64,000 nucleotides of DNA, taken from Paraburkholderia tropica (lineage in GTDB: Bacteria > Pseudomonadota > Gammaproteobacteria > Burkholderiales > Burkholderiaceae). The number at the start of each line of letters is the position of its first letter. Positions within the stretch are counted from its first letter, which is position 1. A model generated the notes under the pieces. That model was not told the DNA's origin, did no database searches, and saw only the letters and a program-made list of their open reading frames with translations. Location of the stretch: the NCBI RefSeq assembly GCF_900109265.1, contig NZ_FNZM01000011.1, positions 1 through 64,000 on the forward strand, written 5' to 3'. Positions 25,880 through 35,170 of this stretch are shown here, one piece after another. A program made the translations under genes and the position numbers.

Positions 25880-26671
25880 ATGCAGGTTTTTGTCATTTCA
25901 TTAAAAGGAAGTCAGTCTGAGAGCAACCGGAAACTCGCGTCGATGCTCGAAAACGAGCGCTTCACGGTGAGCGTGATCGACGCGGTGTATGGCCCGGAAC
26001 TGAATGCGAAAGATTATTTTTCGGCGATCCAGCATTACCTGAGCTTTCGCAACCGGCTCATCACGCCTTCGGAACTGGGCTGCGCGCTGAGCCATAAAAA
26101 AGCCTACGAAGCGCTCTTGCGCACGGGCGAATCGCACGCGCTGATTCTCGAGGACGACGTGATTCTCGACGCCGACGCGTGCGTGAGCATTCGCCAGATC
26201 ATGGAAAAGATGGGCCAGTTTGACGGCTATCTGCATCTGGGCGGCATGGACGGCCTGCTGCGCAGTTTCGAGCGCGTGGGCGGCACGATCTGCTGCGAGA
26301 TTCCGCCGGTGTTCCGGGTTCACGACGGCGATCTCGGCCATCTTTATCGCACTGTCGGCTATGTGATTTCGGCGTCGTTCGCGAAGGAAGTCCTGAGCCT
26401 GATGGAGCGCGATATCTTCGTGATCGACGATTTCTCGCACGTCCGCAATCATGTTCAGGTCGGCGATTTTTATTTTTCCAGCATCGTTAAGCATCCGACC
26501 GATTTGAGCGCTTCAAGCATCCAGAGCGAGCGCACGACGATGGCGACGCGTCCGAAGCCTCCGGGTCTCGCGCGGCAGATCTGGCGCGAGATCGACCTCA
26601 CGCTGCGCGCGAAGCGGAAAATCGTCAATCAGCTTCGGGCGATCGATGCCGGAAGTTTGCCGAACGAGTAG
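25880..26671 (+). CDS. Family 25 glycosyltransferase (LPS biosynthesis type)
   Basis: From ATG 25880 (CCAGGAGCC ideally spaced upstream) the protein is 263 aa. It begins MQVFVISLKGSQSESNRKL, followed by GCALSHKKAYE and ALILEDDVIL, the hallmark of GT25 LPS galactosyl- or glucosyltransferases. It is a cytoplasmic enzyme that adds a hexose to LPS core or O-antigen. It stands alone, convergent with the flippase gene at 26837-28300, and has lower GC than its surroundings near both ends. Confidence 0.87.
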   Translation: MQVFVISLKGSQSESNRKLASMLENERFTVSVIDAVYGPELNAKDYFSAIQHYLSFRNRLITPSELGCALSHKKAYEALLRTGESHALILEDDVILDADACVSIRQIMEKMGQFDGYLHLGGMDGLLRSFERVGGTICCEIPPVFRVHDGDLGHLYRTVGYVISASFAKEVLSLMERDIFVIDDFSHVRNHVQVGDFYFSSIVKHPTDLSASSIQSERTTMATRPKPPGLARQIWREIDLTLRAKRKIVNQLRAIDAGSLPNE

Positions 26672-26690
26672 TGGCGGAATAGCGGTTTGT

Positions 26691-26734
26691 GCGGCGGCAG
26701 GCGTCGGGCTTGAATGTGCCCGGCCTGCCGCCGC
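26691..26734. terminator. Hairpin between convergent GT25 and flippase genes
   Basis: The arms GCGGCGGCAGG (26691-26701) and CCTGCCGCCGC (26724-26734) pair perfectly, with further pairing inside (GGGC/GCCC). It is placed where both convergent genes would end. No strong T tract follows on the plus strand. Confidence 0.4.
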
Positions 26735-26768
26735 TTTGCATTGTGCTTCGCGTTCTGCTTTGCGTTCT
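26733..26768. repeat. Three 12-base tandem repeats (GCTTTGCGTTCT type)
   Basis: Units GCTTTGCATTGT, GCTTCGCGTTCT and GCTTTGCGTTCT follow head to tail in the gap between the convergent genes. This matches a pattern of 11-13-base tandem repeats in gene-end gaps elsewhere in the window. Confidence 0.6.
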
Positions 26769-26836
26769 GTTGCAGGACGTTTTCCTCGCCGGCCGACCCG
26801 CCGTTCGCGCCGCGCGACCTCACTTCCCAGGCTTCA

Positions 26837-28300
26837 TCAAGCCCAGCGGCTTCGCATCGATGCGAACACGCCGAGCACGCGCGCGAACAGCGCCGGTTGC
26901 GCACGTGCGCTCCAAGCGAGCGCGACGCCGGTCGTGGCGATCCACATCGTGATCGACGGCAGGCTCAGCGGCGCGAGGACCAGCGTGCCGACGTAGGCGA
27001 TGCCGATGATCAGCGTCGGCGCGGCAAGCATGCGCAGCGGGCGGATTTCGAGGCGCGCCGCGCGATACAGCAGAAAGCCGTCGATCACGCAGCGCGCGCT
27101 CCACGCGAGCGCTGCGCCGAGCACGCCGAAGGTCTGCATCGCCCACCAGAGAAACGCGAAGAACGGCACGAGTTCGTAGATCAGGAGACGCGCGACGATG
27201 CCGGGGCGGCCCGTTGCCTGCAGATGGCAGCCCGCGATCAGCGCGAGGCAATTGAACCAGACGCCCACGAGTATCGTTTCGCCGACGGAGTCCGAGCGCG
27301 CGGCGAAATCCTGTCCGACCCACAGCGAAAGAAACGGATGCATGAGGAACATGCCGAACACGATCATCGGCGTGAGTGCGGCCAGGAAACCGCGCAGCGT
27401 GGTCGCGGAAAGCGCCGTCGCGCTCGTGATTTCGAGCGACGAAAGGCGCGGAAACAGCGTGCGCGCGATCACGTTGGGCAGGAATCGCACGCGCACGGCG
27501 AGATTGAACGGCACCTGGTAGTACGCGACCGCCTGCGGCCCGAGAATGTGGCCGATCATGATGCGATCGGCGGTTTCGTGGAGCGCGGAGGTCAGGTTCT
27601 GCACGCTCATCCACGCGCCGAACGAAAACAGTTTGGGAATCAGCGCGCGGCGCGGACCCGCGCAAAAGCGCAGCGGAAAGACGCGCCACACCACGATTGC
27701 GTAGATGCCGAGCGTGCCGAGCCCCGCGCCCAGCGTGCCGTACACGATGTAGTTCAGGCGCGGGCCCATCACGTACGCCACGATCAGCGGCGTGAGCTGA
27801 TACATCAGCGTGACGGGAATCTGCACCAGCGTGAGGATGCCGAAGCGCTCGCGCGCGGAAAGCGAGCCGCTGAGCACGCCGATCAGATTCGCGAGCGGCA
27901 TCAGACACGCCACGAAAGGCAGCGCGGGCTGCAACTCGGCGCGCAGCGCCGGACCGAGATTGAAGTACGGCAGCAGCAGATGCATCGCCACGAACAGCAC
28001 CGCGCCGCTCGCCACGCCGAGCCCGACGTTGAGGATCAGCGCCGTCCACAGCACGGATTCGCGCTCCTGATGCGTGGCGTCGGCGAGCTGGGCAATGCGA
28101 TTGGCCGTCGCGGACGACAGCCCCATGTCGAGAAAGCCGAAATAGCCCTGAATCATCCAGACGATGGCCAGCACGCCGTACCGCGCCGTCCCGATGTAGT
28201 GCAGATAGATCGGCGTGGTCACTAACGCAATGATCATCGGCAGCAGGCTGCCGATCAGGTTGAACAGGGCGCTGCGTTTCAGGCTGGGTTTGGCGGTCAT
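26837..28300 (-). CDS. Polysaccharide flippase (Wzx/MOP family)
   Basis: From ATG 28300 the protein is 487 aa with about 12-14 membrane helices. The N-terminus SLKRSALFNLIGSLLPMIIA is followed by YLHYIGTARYGVLAIVW and FLDMGLSSA, typical of Wzx and related MOP-superfamily exporters. It would flip undecaprenyl-diphosphate-linked repeat units across the inner membrane. The frame is open upstream to 28507 but with Arg-rich content, so the later start is preferred. A second flippase gene (29422-30681) lies just upstream, with a GT2 gene between. Confidence 0.85.
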   Translation of the reverse strand: MTAKPSLKRSALFNLIGSLLPMIIALVTTPIYLHYIGTARYGVLAIVWMIQGYFGFLDMGLSSATANRIAQLADATHQERESVLWTALILNVGLGVASGAVLFVAMHLLLPYFNLGPALRAELQPALPFVACLMPLANLIGVLSGSLSARERFGILTLVQIPVTLMYQLTPLIVAYVMGPRLNYIVYGTLGAGLGTLGIYAIVVWRVFPLRFCAGPRRALIPKLFSFGAWMSVQNLTSALHETADRIMIGHILGPQAVAYYQVPFNLAVRVRFLPNVIARTLFPRLSSLEITSATALSATTLRGFLAALTPMIVFGMFLMHPFLSLWVGQDFAARSDSVGETILVGVWFNCLALIAGCHLQATGRPGIVARLLIYELVPFFAFLWWAMQTFGVLGAALAWSARCVIDGFLLYRAARLEIRPLRMLAAPTLIIGIAYVGTLVLAPLSLPSITMWIATTGVALAWSARAQPALFARVLGVFASMRSRWA

Positions 28301-28579
28301 GGTGTGGTCCGGTGCGTGCATTCGATGCGCCACTTTGGCCGCGCCGCAGCGCGCCGTGACGGACTCGTGACGCGCGCGGACCCGCGCGGCGCTATGACTG
28401 CGCCTCTGCGGCGACGCGTGAAGCGCCGTCCGGCTGCGTCCGAATGCGAACGTCCTATTCTGCGCCGGGAGACGGATGGCAGTTTGTGCGTCGGCGCACG
28501 GTTGCACGCGGGGCGGACGTGGGACCGCATGTGGGGCCGGACCGTAGCTTTCAGGGACCGCGCGAGCCCGGACTTCGCG

Positions 28580-29404
28580 TTATGCGCCGAGCCGCGTTTT
28601 CAGCCGGTGAAGCAACCTGTAAGGCGTGACGAGATGCAGCGTGTTCTTGGCGAGCCCGGCCCAGTCGCGCCAGTTCAGCACGTTCAGATAACGCGCCTGC
28701 AAACGCAAGGTCGAGACGATCTGCCGACGCCGTTTGGTCGCGCTGATGCCGCCTTCGTTCAGCTCGTAATAGAGCCCGAGTTCGGGCAGATTCGCGCAGT
28801 CGTAACGCTCCATCAGACGCAGGAACAGATCGAGGTCTTCCGCAGCCGGATACTGCACGCGATAGTTGCCGACGGCGAGCACCGCGTCGACGCGCAGCAT
28901 CACCGACGGATGCACGAGCGGCGAGCGCAGCATGCGCGTGCGGCGCAGTGCGCGCGCGTCGGCGGGCGGGCGCAGCATGAAGAGCGGCTCGCCCGCGCGA
29001 TTGACGACCTGCGTCCACGTGCCGAGCGCGGCTAGTTCAGGCTCGGCTTCCATGCGCGCGCGCTGCTTCGCGAGGCGGTGCGGCACGGCCAGATCGCCCG
29101 CGTCGATGCGCGCCGCGTAGCGGAAATCGCGCGAGGCCAGCGCCTCGATACCGGCCTGCAAGGCGCGTTCGATGCCGCCGTTTTTTGGCATGCGCAATAC
29201 TTCGATTTCCATGCCGGGCACCGTCGGCGCGACGATGGGCGGCGTGCTGCCGTCGTCGACGACGAGCGCGTAGATCGGCGCGTCTTCCGCGAACGAGGCG
29301 AGCGTGCGCTCGACGTCGGCCTGGCCGTTGTAGGCGGGCATGAGCAGGGCGACATCGGCGAGAGCGCCGGTTCGAGCGCGCGCGGCGGCGGGGGATGGCG
29401 TCAT
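28580..29404 (-). CDS. Family 2 glycosyltransferase
   Basis: From ATG 29404 the protein is 274 aa. It begins with an Ala-rich stretch, then DVALLMPAYNGQADVERTL, VVDDGSTPP, RIDAGDLAVPHRLAKQ and PAAEDLDLFLRL, a standard GT-A (GT2) inverting transferase. The frame stays open far upstream, across the flippase gene in another frame, but that part is a shadow. It lies 17 bases after the flippase gene at 29422-30681, so the two are probably co-transcribed. The sugar it transfers is unknown. Confidence 0.83.
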   Translation of the reverse strand: MTPSPAAARARTGALADVALLMPAYNGQADVERTLASFAEDAPIYALVVDDGSTPPIVAPTVPGMEIEVLRMPKNGGIERALQAGIEALASRDFRYAARIDAGDLAVPHRLAKQRARMEAEPELAALGTWTQVVNRAGEPLFMLRPPADARALRRTRMLRSPLVHPSVMLRVDAVLAVGNYRVQYPAAEDLDLFLRLMERYDCANLPELGLYYELNEGGISATKRRRQIVSTLRLQARYLNVLNWRDWAGLAKNTLHLVTPYRLLHRLKTRLGA

Positions 29405-29421
29405 GAGGCGGGCAGCGAGGT

Positions 29422-30681
29422 TCAGGTCAGTTTGAAGCGGATGTAATAGAAGTTCACGCAGGCCGCCGCGAGGTAGCCGCACGCCAACCCGACGAGCGCA
29501 CCGTACGCGCCGAGGCGCGGGATCGCCACGAGATTCACGGCGAACGCCACCGCGAGCGCGAGCAGCCACTTGGCGAGCAAGACGAACTTCGCCTGATATT
29601 TGAGCACCACGAGATTGCCGATCGCCTCGATGCCCGCGGGCACCGAGAGCCACACGGCCCAGCGGAAAATATTCACGGCGCCCGCGTAGTCCGGGCCGAA
29701 CACGCGATGGATGATGAAGCCCGCGAGCGCGTCGAGCACCAGCGCGCCCGCGATCATGATGACGCCCGTCATCGCGAACAGGCGCACGAGGTTGCGGCGC
29801 AACTGCGCGGCCTGCTGCACGCGATAGACGAAGGCGGGCGCGATGGTCTGCGAGAGCATCAGCGCGAGCGTGATCCAGTTTTCGTTGAGCTGCTGCGCGG
29901 CCGAATAGCGGCCGAGATCGGCGAACGAAATGGTGCGTTCGAGCATCAGCCGGTCGAGCTTCAGGAACAGATACATGCAGATCAGGCCGAGCCAGAACAC
30001 CGTGCCCGCCGTCGCGAAATGCTTGAAGAGCGCGCGGTCGACGTGCCAGCCGAGCTTGCCGCCGTGACGCTTGCGGAAATAGAGCACCAGCGCCGCGCCG
30101 ATCGCCGCCGATTCGAGCGCCCACAGCCAGCCGAAGGTGGCGGGCGCGAACGCCGCGCGCGCGAGCAGAAACACGAGCAGCGCCTTGACGATCGCCGTGC
30201 TCATACTCGCGATAAGCTGTGGCTTGCTGTACGTCATGCTCTGCAGCCACGCGTTGATCACGCCGACGAACGGCTCGCGAAACAGCATGGTGACGGCGAG
30301 TCCGGCGAGCATCGCGCCGACCATCGGATCGGTCGCGCCGAGCCCGATGCCGATCCACGTGACGACGAGCGCCGCCGCCGACACGCCGATGCGCAGCGCG
30401 AACGCGCTGCCGAGCACCGTGCCGACGGCCTCGCGCGGTTTGTTGACGATTGTCGGCACGAGAATTTCGGCGCCGCACACCCAGGTGATGGGCGAGAGCA
30501 CGAGCAGCAGCGTGTTGGCGTACTGCCATTTGCCAAACACGTCGGGACCGAAATAGCGCGCCAGCACGCCGCTGATCGCGATGGCGACGGCGATCTGCGT
30601 GACGCGTTCGAGGCCGAGCCACACGATGTTCGTGAACGCGCGCGTGACGTCGGGGTTGGCGGGGCGCTTGAGGCTCAGCAT
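29422..30681 (-). CDS. Second polysaccharide flippase (Wzx/MOP family)
   Basis: From ATG 30681 the protein is 419 aa with about 12 helices. It opens LKRPANPDVTRAFTNIVWLG and has VLARYFGPDVFGKWQYANTLL, a typical Wzx/RfbX-like first helix pair. The upstream open region to 30837 is rejected because it lacks protein character. Two flippases in one locus suggest two separate glycans or a hybrid history. It heads a leftward unit with the GT2 gene and possibly the other flippase. Confidence 0.85.
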   Translation of the reverse strand: MLSLKRPANPDVTRAFTNIVWLGLERVTQIAVAIAISGVLARYFGPDVFGKWQYANTLLLVLSPITWVCGAEILVPTIVNKPREAVGTVLGSAFALRIGVSAAALVVTWIGIGLGATDPMVGAMLAGLAVTMLFREPFVGVINAWLQSMTYSKPQLIASMSTAIVKALLVFLLARAAFAPATFGWLWALESAAIGAALVLYFRKRHGGKLGWHVDRALFKHFATAGTVFWLGLICMYLFLKLDRLMLERTISFADLGRYSAAQQLNENWITLALMLSQTIAPAFVYRVQQAAQLRRNLVRLFAMTGVIMIAGALVLDALAGFIIHRVFGPDYAGAVNIFRWAVWLSVPAGIEAIGNLVVLKYQAKFVLLAKWLLALAVAFAVNLVAIPRLGAYGALVGLACGYLAAACVNFYYIRFKLT

Positions 30682-30944
30682 GCCGGACCGTCCTGACGAC
30701 GCGGACGCATCGGGCACGCATGGGCATGGCGCTTGCTGGCGCGAGGCGCCAGACCCGGCGCGGATTTTGTCGTCAGGAGGAAACGGCGAGGCATTAAAAT
30801 GGGTGCATAACCTTCGGCGGTCGCCGAAAAACGGCAATTATAGTTTGTAACGGTTCCGACTTTTCGTAACGCGGGGTCGCGGCAGCCCGCCGAAACGTGT
30901 TACGAATAATCCCCCCGACTTTCCATCGCACGGTGAGCCTCATC

Positions 30945-32339
30945 ATGATTTCTCAATCGATTTTCAAGGCCTATGACATTCGCGGCGTGATCGGCAAGAC
31001 GCTCGATACCGACACGGCACGCGCCATCGGCCAGGCCTTCGGCAGCGAGGTGCGTGCGCAGGGCGGCGACGCGGTGGTGATCGCGCGCGACGGCCGCCTC
31101 TCGGGCCCCGACCTGTCCGCCGCGCTCGCCGACGGCCTGCGCTCGGCGGGCGTCGACGTCGTCAACGTGGGCATGGTGCCCACGCCGGTCGGCTACTTCG
31201 CGGCGAGCGTGCCGCTCAAGCTCGCCACGGGCGAGCGCAGCATCGACTCGTGCATCGTCGTGACGGGCAGCCACAATCCGCCCGACTACAACGGCTTCAA
31301 GATGGTCCTGCGCGGCAAGGCCATTTACGGCGACCAGATCCAGGCGCTCTATCAACGCATCGTCGACAAGCGTTTCGAAAGCGGCGCGGGCACCTATGCC
31401 GATTACGATATTCGCGATGAATATATCGACCGCATCGTCGGCGACATCAAGCTGGCGCGTCCGCTGAAGATCGTCGTCGATACCGGCAACGGCGTGGCGG
31501 GCGGTCTCGCGCCGCGTCTGTTCAAGGCGCTCGGCTGCGAACTGGTCGAACTGTTCACCGAAGTCGACGGCACCTTCCCGAATCACCATCCGGATCCGGC
31601 GCACCCGGAAAACCTCCAGGACGTGATCCGCGCGCTCAAGGAAACCGATGCCGAAGTGGGCTTCGCGTTCGACGGCGACGGCGACCGTCTGGGCGTGGTC
31701 ACGAAGGACGGCGAGATCATCTATCCGGATCGTCAGCTCATGCTGTTCGCCGAGGAAGTGCTGTCGCGCAATCCGGGCAAGCAGATCATTTACGACGTCA
31801 AGTGCACGCGCAACCTGGCGAAGTGGGTGAAGGAAAAGGGCGGCGAGCCGCTGATGTGGAAGACGGGCCACTCGCTCGTGAAGGCGAAGCTGCGTGAAAC
31901 CGGTGCGCCGCTGGCGGGCGAAATGAGCGGCCACGTGTTCTTCAAGGACCGCTGGTATGGTTTCGACGACGGTTTGTATACGGGCGCGCGTCTGCTTGAA
32001 ATCCTCGCGCGCGTCGACGATCCGAGCAAGCTGCTCAACGATCTGCCGAACTCGCACGCCACGCCGGAACTGCAACTGAAGCTCGAGGAAGGCGAGAATT
32101 TCGCGCTGATCGCGAAGCTGCAGGAGAACGCGACGTTCACGGGCGCCGATGAGGTGATCAAGATCGACGGTCTGCGTGTGGAGTATCCGGATGGGTTCGG
32201 CCTCGCGCGTTCGTCGAATACGACGCCGGTCGTCGTGATGCGTTTCGAAGCCGATAACGACGCCGCGCTCGCGCGTATTCAGGCGGATTTCAAGCGCGTG
32301 ATTCTGGCTGAGAAGCCGGATGCGAAGTTGCCGTTTTGA
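30945..32339 (+). CDS. Phosphomannomutase/phosphoglucomutase (AlgC/ManB type)
   Basis: From ATG 30945 (GGTGAG 9 bases upstream) the protein is 464 aa, the usual length for the alpha-D-phosphohexomutase family. It begins SIFKAYDIRGVIGK. The phosphoserine loop is VVTGSHNPPDYNGFKM, the metal loop is FAFDGDGDRLGVV and the sugar-binding loop is GEMSGHVFF. It interconverts hexose 6- and 1-phosphates for GDP-mannose, UDP-glucose and dTDP-rhamnose synthesis. A long perfect hairpin lies just past the stop. Confidence 0.94.
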   Translation: MISQSIFKAYDIRGVIGKTLDTDTARAIGQAFGSEVRAQGGDAVVIARDGRLSGPDLSAALADGLRSAGVDVVNVGMVPTPVGYFAASVPLKLATGERSIDSCIVVTGSHNPPDYNGFKMVLRGKAIYGDQIQALYQRIVDKRFESGAGTYADYDIRDEYIDRIVGDIKLARPLKIVVDTGNGVAGGLAPRLFKALGCELVELFTEVDGTFPNHHPDPAHPENLQDVIRALKETDAEVGFAFDGDGDRLGVVTKDGEIIYPDRQLMLFAEEVLSRNPGKQIIYDVKCTRNLAKWVKEKGGEPLMWKTGHSLVKAKLRETGAPLAGEMSGHVFFKDRWYGFDDGLYTGARLLEILARVDDPSKLLNDLPNSHATPELQLKLEEGENFALIAKLQENATFTGADEVIKIDGLRVEYPDGFGLARSSNTTPVVVMRFEADNDAALARIQADFKRVILAEKPDAKLPF

Positions 32340-32350
32340 GTGTTTCAGTG

Positions 32351-32385
32351 CGTCATTGCAGCGGCCGGGCGCCGCTGCAATGACG
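32351..32385. terminator. Perfect 15-base inverted repeat after the phosphomutase gene
   Basis: CGTCATTGCAGCGGC pairs perfectly with GCCGCTGCAATGACG around a 5-base loop, starting 12 bases after the stop at 32339. Stem length and position indicate a transcription end, but no T tract follows on the plus strand (the next bases are CTGTTGGG). Confidence 0.55.
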
Positions 32386-32634
32386 CTGTTGGGAGGCATC
32401 GTTCTGATTTCGACTCGTTTCGCTTGCCACAACGTGCGCCAACTATTGCGTACGTGTCTTGCCGACATAATCCTCAAACTCAACCGCCGATCGTTGATTC
32501 GTGCCGCAGTAGCGTACACAAAATGCGTCTAAAGGCAAGTTGTTCGAGCGCAAAATCGATTGCCGATAGAAGAAGGGGCGACGGCAATACAACAATCAAT
32601 ATTGTTGGCTGGGAAAGTGGCCTTAGGCCTTGCG

Positions 32635-32640
32635 TATAAT
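32635..32640 (+). promoter_or_regulatory. Possible -10 box before the 32668 gene
   Basis: A perfect TATAAT lies 28 bases before the ATG at 32668, followed by a strong AGGGGAGG ribosome-binding site. No -35 hexamer stands at the right distance (TTGGCT is 24 bases away), so the promoter call is tentative. Confidence 0.35.
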
Positions 32641-32667
32641 CCCCGCGAAATAAGGGGAGGCCATTCA

Positions 32668-33834
32668 ATGGCGACACAAATAATCTCGCGCGCGCGCCGA
32701 CTGCCGGAAATTCTTATTACCGTTGCAGTTCTGGTTCTGATCTACGCTCGCATGCCCGAGAGGATCATTCATGGTTTTCTGTGGGCTGAAGACGTCACGA
32801 CGTTCCTGACTCAGGCGTATGACCTCGGCCTGCCTTCCATCGTTACGCCCTACGCTGGGTATCTGCATCTCGTCCCGCGGGTGATTGCTTACCTGTTCTC
32901 CCTGATGTTCCCCATTACGAGGGCTCCATGGGCGTTCGCTATCGTTAGCCTGCTCATTACGTGCGCCAGCGCAGCGTGGATCTTTTCGATCGCAAGACGG
33001 GTGCTGCCGATTTATGTCGCGGCAATCATGTCGCTCGCGCTTGTGCTGGTGCCGGGCAATGGCGAAATATGGCTGACGATTACCAATCTGCAATGGGTGC
33101 TGGCACCGCTGCTGCTCGCGCTCATCTGGGAAGAGTTCTGGTCCGATAGGCCACGCTCAACCGTAAGGACTGTGGCAATCGTCGTGTTTTCGCTCACCGG
33201 ACCATTCGGTATTTTCTTCACTCCTTTTACGCTGGTTGGCATCGCCAGGCGTCGCAGGGGTTACGGCTATCTTATTCCGGTGGCAATTCAGGCGGCCATG
33301 ACGGCCCTTTACGGCTTGCCGTTGCCGCCGAATGCACACGCTCCGCTTTCGTACATTCACTACCCATGGTTGCCCGAAGCAGCGCAGCATCTGGTGTACG
33401 ACATGTTTCTGCTGCCGGGCATTCACCACTGGGCGCTGGCGGCATTTGCGCTTGCAGCCGTCGTGTGTCTGTGCGCATTTTCCGTCCGAGGCTATGCATG
33501 CGTGGCGCTTCTCGCGTTGAGCGCGGCGCTGTGGGGAATCGGCGTCGTCAGAACGGGCGTGTGGACGGACAGCGTCGTGGCGTGGTACGGGGCTGGCTCA
33601 CGATATTTCTACCTTCCCGCTGTGTTTATCGCATGGTCACTCGCGATTGCGACTTCGCGGTCTCGCTACGTGTCGATGCGGCTGGGTGCTGCATTGCTTC
33701 TGCTCATGATGCTCCACGTCAGCCACTCGTCATTCCGGGTAACCCGATACCCCGACACCACGTTCACCCGGACGCCGGAAGGCTGGAGAGTCGTCCCACC
33801 TCCCGCTAAAGGCTGGGGAAGAGTGATCAAATAG
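32668..33834 (+). CDS. Polytopic membrane protein, GT-C glycosyltransferase-like, unknown function
   Basis: From ATG 32668 with AGGGGAGG seven bases upstream, the protein is 388 aa with about 9-10 membrane helices. After the first helix comes GFLWAEDVTTFLTQAY, an acidic pair in the first outer loop as in GT-C and GtrII-type glucosyltransferases. I recognise no named family. The gene stands alone between the phosphomutase and waaC, has its own likely promoter, and is lower in GC than waaC, which suggests it was gained. A possible role is decoration of O-antigen with a sugar from a polyprenyl-phosphate donor. Confidence 0.65.
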   Translation: MATQIISRARRLPEILITVAVLVLIYARMPERIIHGFLWAEDVTTFLTQAYDLGLPSIVTPYAGYLHLVPRVIAYLFSLMFPITRAPWAFAIVSLLITCASAAWIFSIARRVLPIYVAAIMSLALVLVPGNGEIWLTITNLQWVLAPLLLALIWEEFWSDRPRSTVRTVAIVVFSLTGPFGIFFTPFTLVGIARRRRGYGYLIPVAIQAAMTALYGLPLPPNAHAPLSYIHYPWLPEAAQHLVYDMFLLPGIHHWALAAFALAAVVCLCAFSVRGYACVALLALSAALWGIGVVRTGVWTDSVVAWYGAGSRYFYLPAVFIAWSLAIATSRSRYVSMRLGAALLLLMMLHVSHSSFRVTRYPDTTFTRTPEGWRVVPPPAKGWGRVIK

Positions 33835-34168
33835 GTCGATCTCTGCGGGGGGGGGGCTCCTGCGCTCGAGTAGCAGCGCGGGGGCATTCAACCTGATATA
33901 CGACGAGCATTTCAACGGGGTGCGCCGTTGACCGGCAGCATTGGTTTCGGTTGAAACAGTCGATACACGGGGCCACTGCGTCGCCTCGACACTTGCAACA
34001 AGGGAAGCCCTAGCCCGGGCGGCATTCGCGATGATCTGGCGCCGTATTCCCCAATCGGCGCCGATCTTCGAAAACACGCACTTTCCCCCCTCAATTCACG
34101 CCAGCTCTCGCCCAACCCCGCGGGCGCGCTAAAATTGCGGACCTTTCAACCAGTCCGCCCTTCCTGCC
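33835..34168. other. Gap before waaC with a 10-base G tract
   Basis: No gene is seen in these 334 bases. A homopolymer of ten G residues lies at 33847-33856, directly after the upstream stop. Open frames in the gap show no features. The promoter of waaC must be here, but I cannot place it. Confidence 0.5.
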
Positions 34169-35170
34169 TTGAGCGTGCAAAAGATCCTCATCGTGCGCGT
34201 GTCGTCGCTTGGCGACGTCGTCCACAACATGCCCGCCATCGCCGACATCCGGCGGCGGTATCCCGACGCGCAGATCGACTGGCTCGTCGAAGAAAGCTTC
34301 CAGTCGCTCGTCGAGCTCGTGCAGGGCGTGCGCCGGCCGATCCCGTTTTCGCTGCGGCGCTGGCGCAAGCGCCTGCTGTCGGGCGCCAACTGGCGCGAGA
34401 TCGGCGCGTTCCGCCGCGCGCTCGCCGCCGAGAAGTACGACCTCGTGATCGACTGTCAGGGGCTCATCAAGACCGCGTGGGTCGCGAGCTGGGCGCGCGG
34501 GCCGCTCGTCGGGCTCGGTAACCGCACGGACGGCGCGGGCTACGAATGGCCGGTGCGCTTCTTCTACGACCGCTCGATCCGCATCGAGCCGCGCACGCAC
34601 GTCGTCGAGCGCACGCGGCAACTGGTCGCGGCGGCGCTCGATCTGCCTGCGCCGCAGCCCACCGACGAGATCGACTTCGGCCTCGACACCTACCGCGCCG
34701 CGCAGGCGCTCGCGGGCGTCGGCCTGAATCTGCCGGTGCCCTACGTGGTGTTCGTGCACGCAACTTCGCGCGCCGACAAGCAATGGCCCGACGCCCACTG
34801 GATCGAACTCGGTCAGGCGCTGGTGCGCCGCGGCGCGTCGCTCGTGCTGCCCTGGGGCAGCGACGCCGAGCGCGCGACCAGCGAGCGCCTCGCGCGCGAG
34901 TTCGGCGAGGCGGCGATCGTGCCGCCGAAGCTCTCGCTGCCCGCCGTGGTCGGCCTGATCGACGGCGCGGCGGCCACGGTCGGCGTGGACACGGGGCTCG
35001 TGCACATCGCGGCGGCGCTGAAGCGGCCGACCGTCGAGTTGTACAATTTCGCGACCGCCTGGCGCACTGGCGGCTATTGGTCGCCGAACGTCGTCAATCT
35101 CGGCACCGCCGGGCAGCCGCCCACGCTCGCGCAGGTCAAGAGCGCGCTGGCCGGTTTCGGGCTGCTGTGA
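34169..35170 (+). CDS. waaC: Lipopolysaccharide heptosyltransferase I
   Basis: This 333-aa GT9 protein begins KILIVRVSSLGDVVHNMPAI, the classical heptosyltransferase start, and later has VFVHATSRADKQWPDAHWIEL and VGVDTGLVHIAAALKRPTVELY (ADP-heptose binding). It adds the first L-glycero-D-manno-heptose to Kdo in the LPS inner core. The start appears to be TTG 34169 or GTG 34175; no ATG or clear ribosome-binding site is available. It is followed by kdoO and waaA on the same strand. Confidence 0.93.
   Translation: MSVQKILIVRVSSLGDVVHNMPAIADIRRRYPDAQIDWLVEESFQSLVELVQGVRRPIPFSLRRWRKRLLSGANWREIGAFRRALAAEKYDLVIDCQGLIKTAWVASWARGPLVGLGNRTDGAGYEWPVRFFYDRSIRIEPRTHVVERTRQLVAAALDLPAPQPTDEIDFGLDTYRAAQALAGVGLNLPVPYVVFVHATSRADKQWPDAHWIELGQALVRRGASLVLPWGSDAERATSERLAREFGEAAIVPPKLSLPAVVGLIDGAAATVGVDTGLVHIAAALKRPTVELYNFATAWRTGGYWSPNVVNLGTAGQPPTLAQVKSALAGFGLL

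Noticed and set aside
29405-30727. Upstream open extension of the GT2 gene that would give a 715-aa protein
   Set aside because: The extension lies in another frame of the flippase gene and is Arg-rich; the true start at 29404 directly precedes the GT2 domain.
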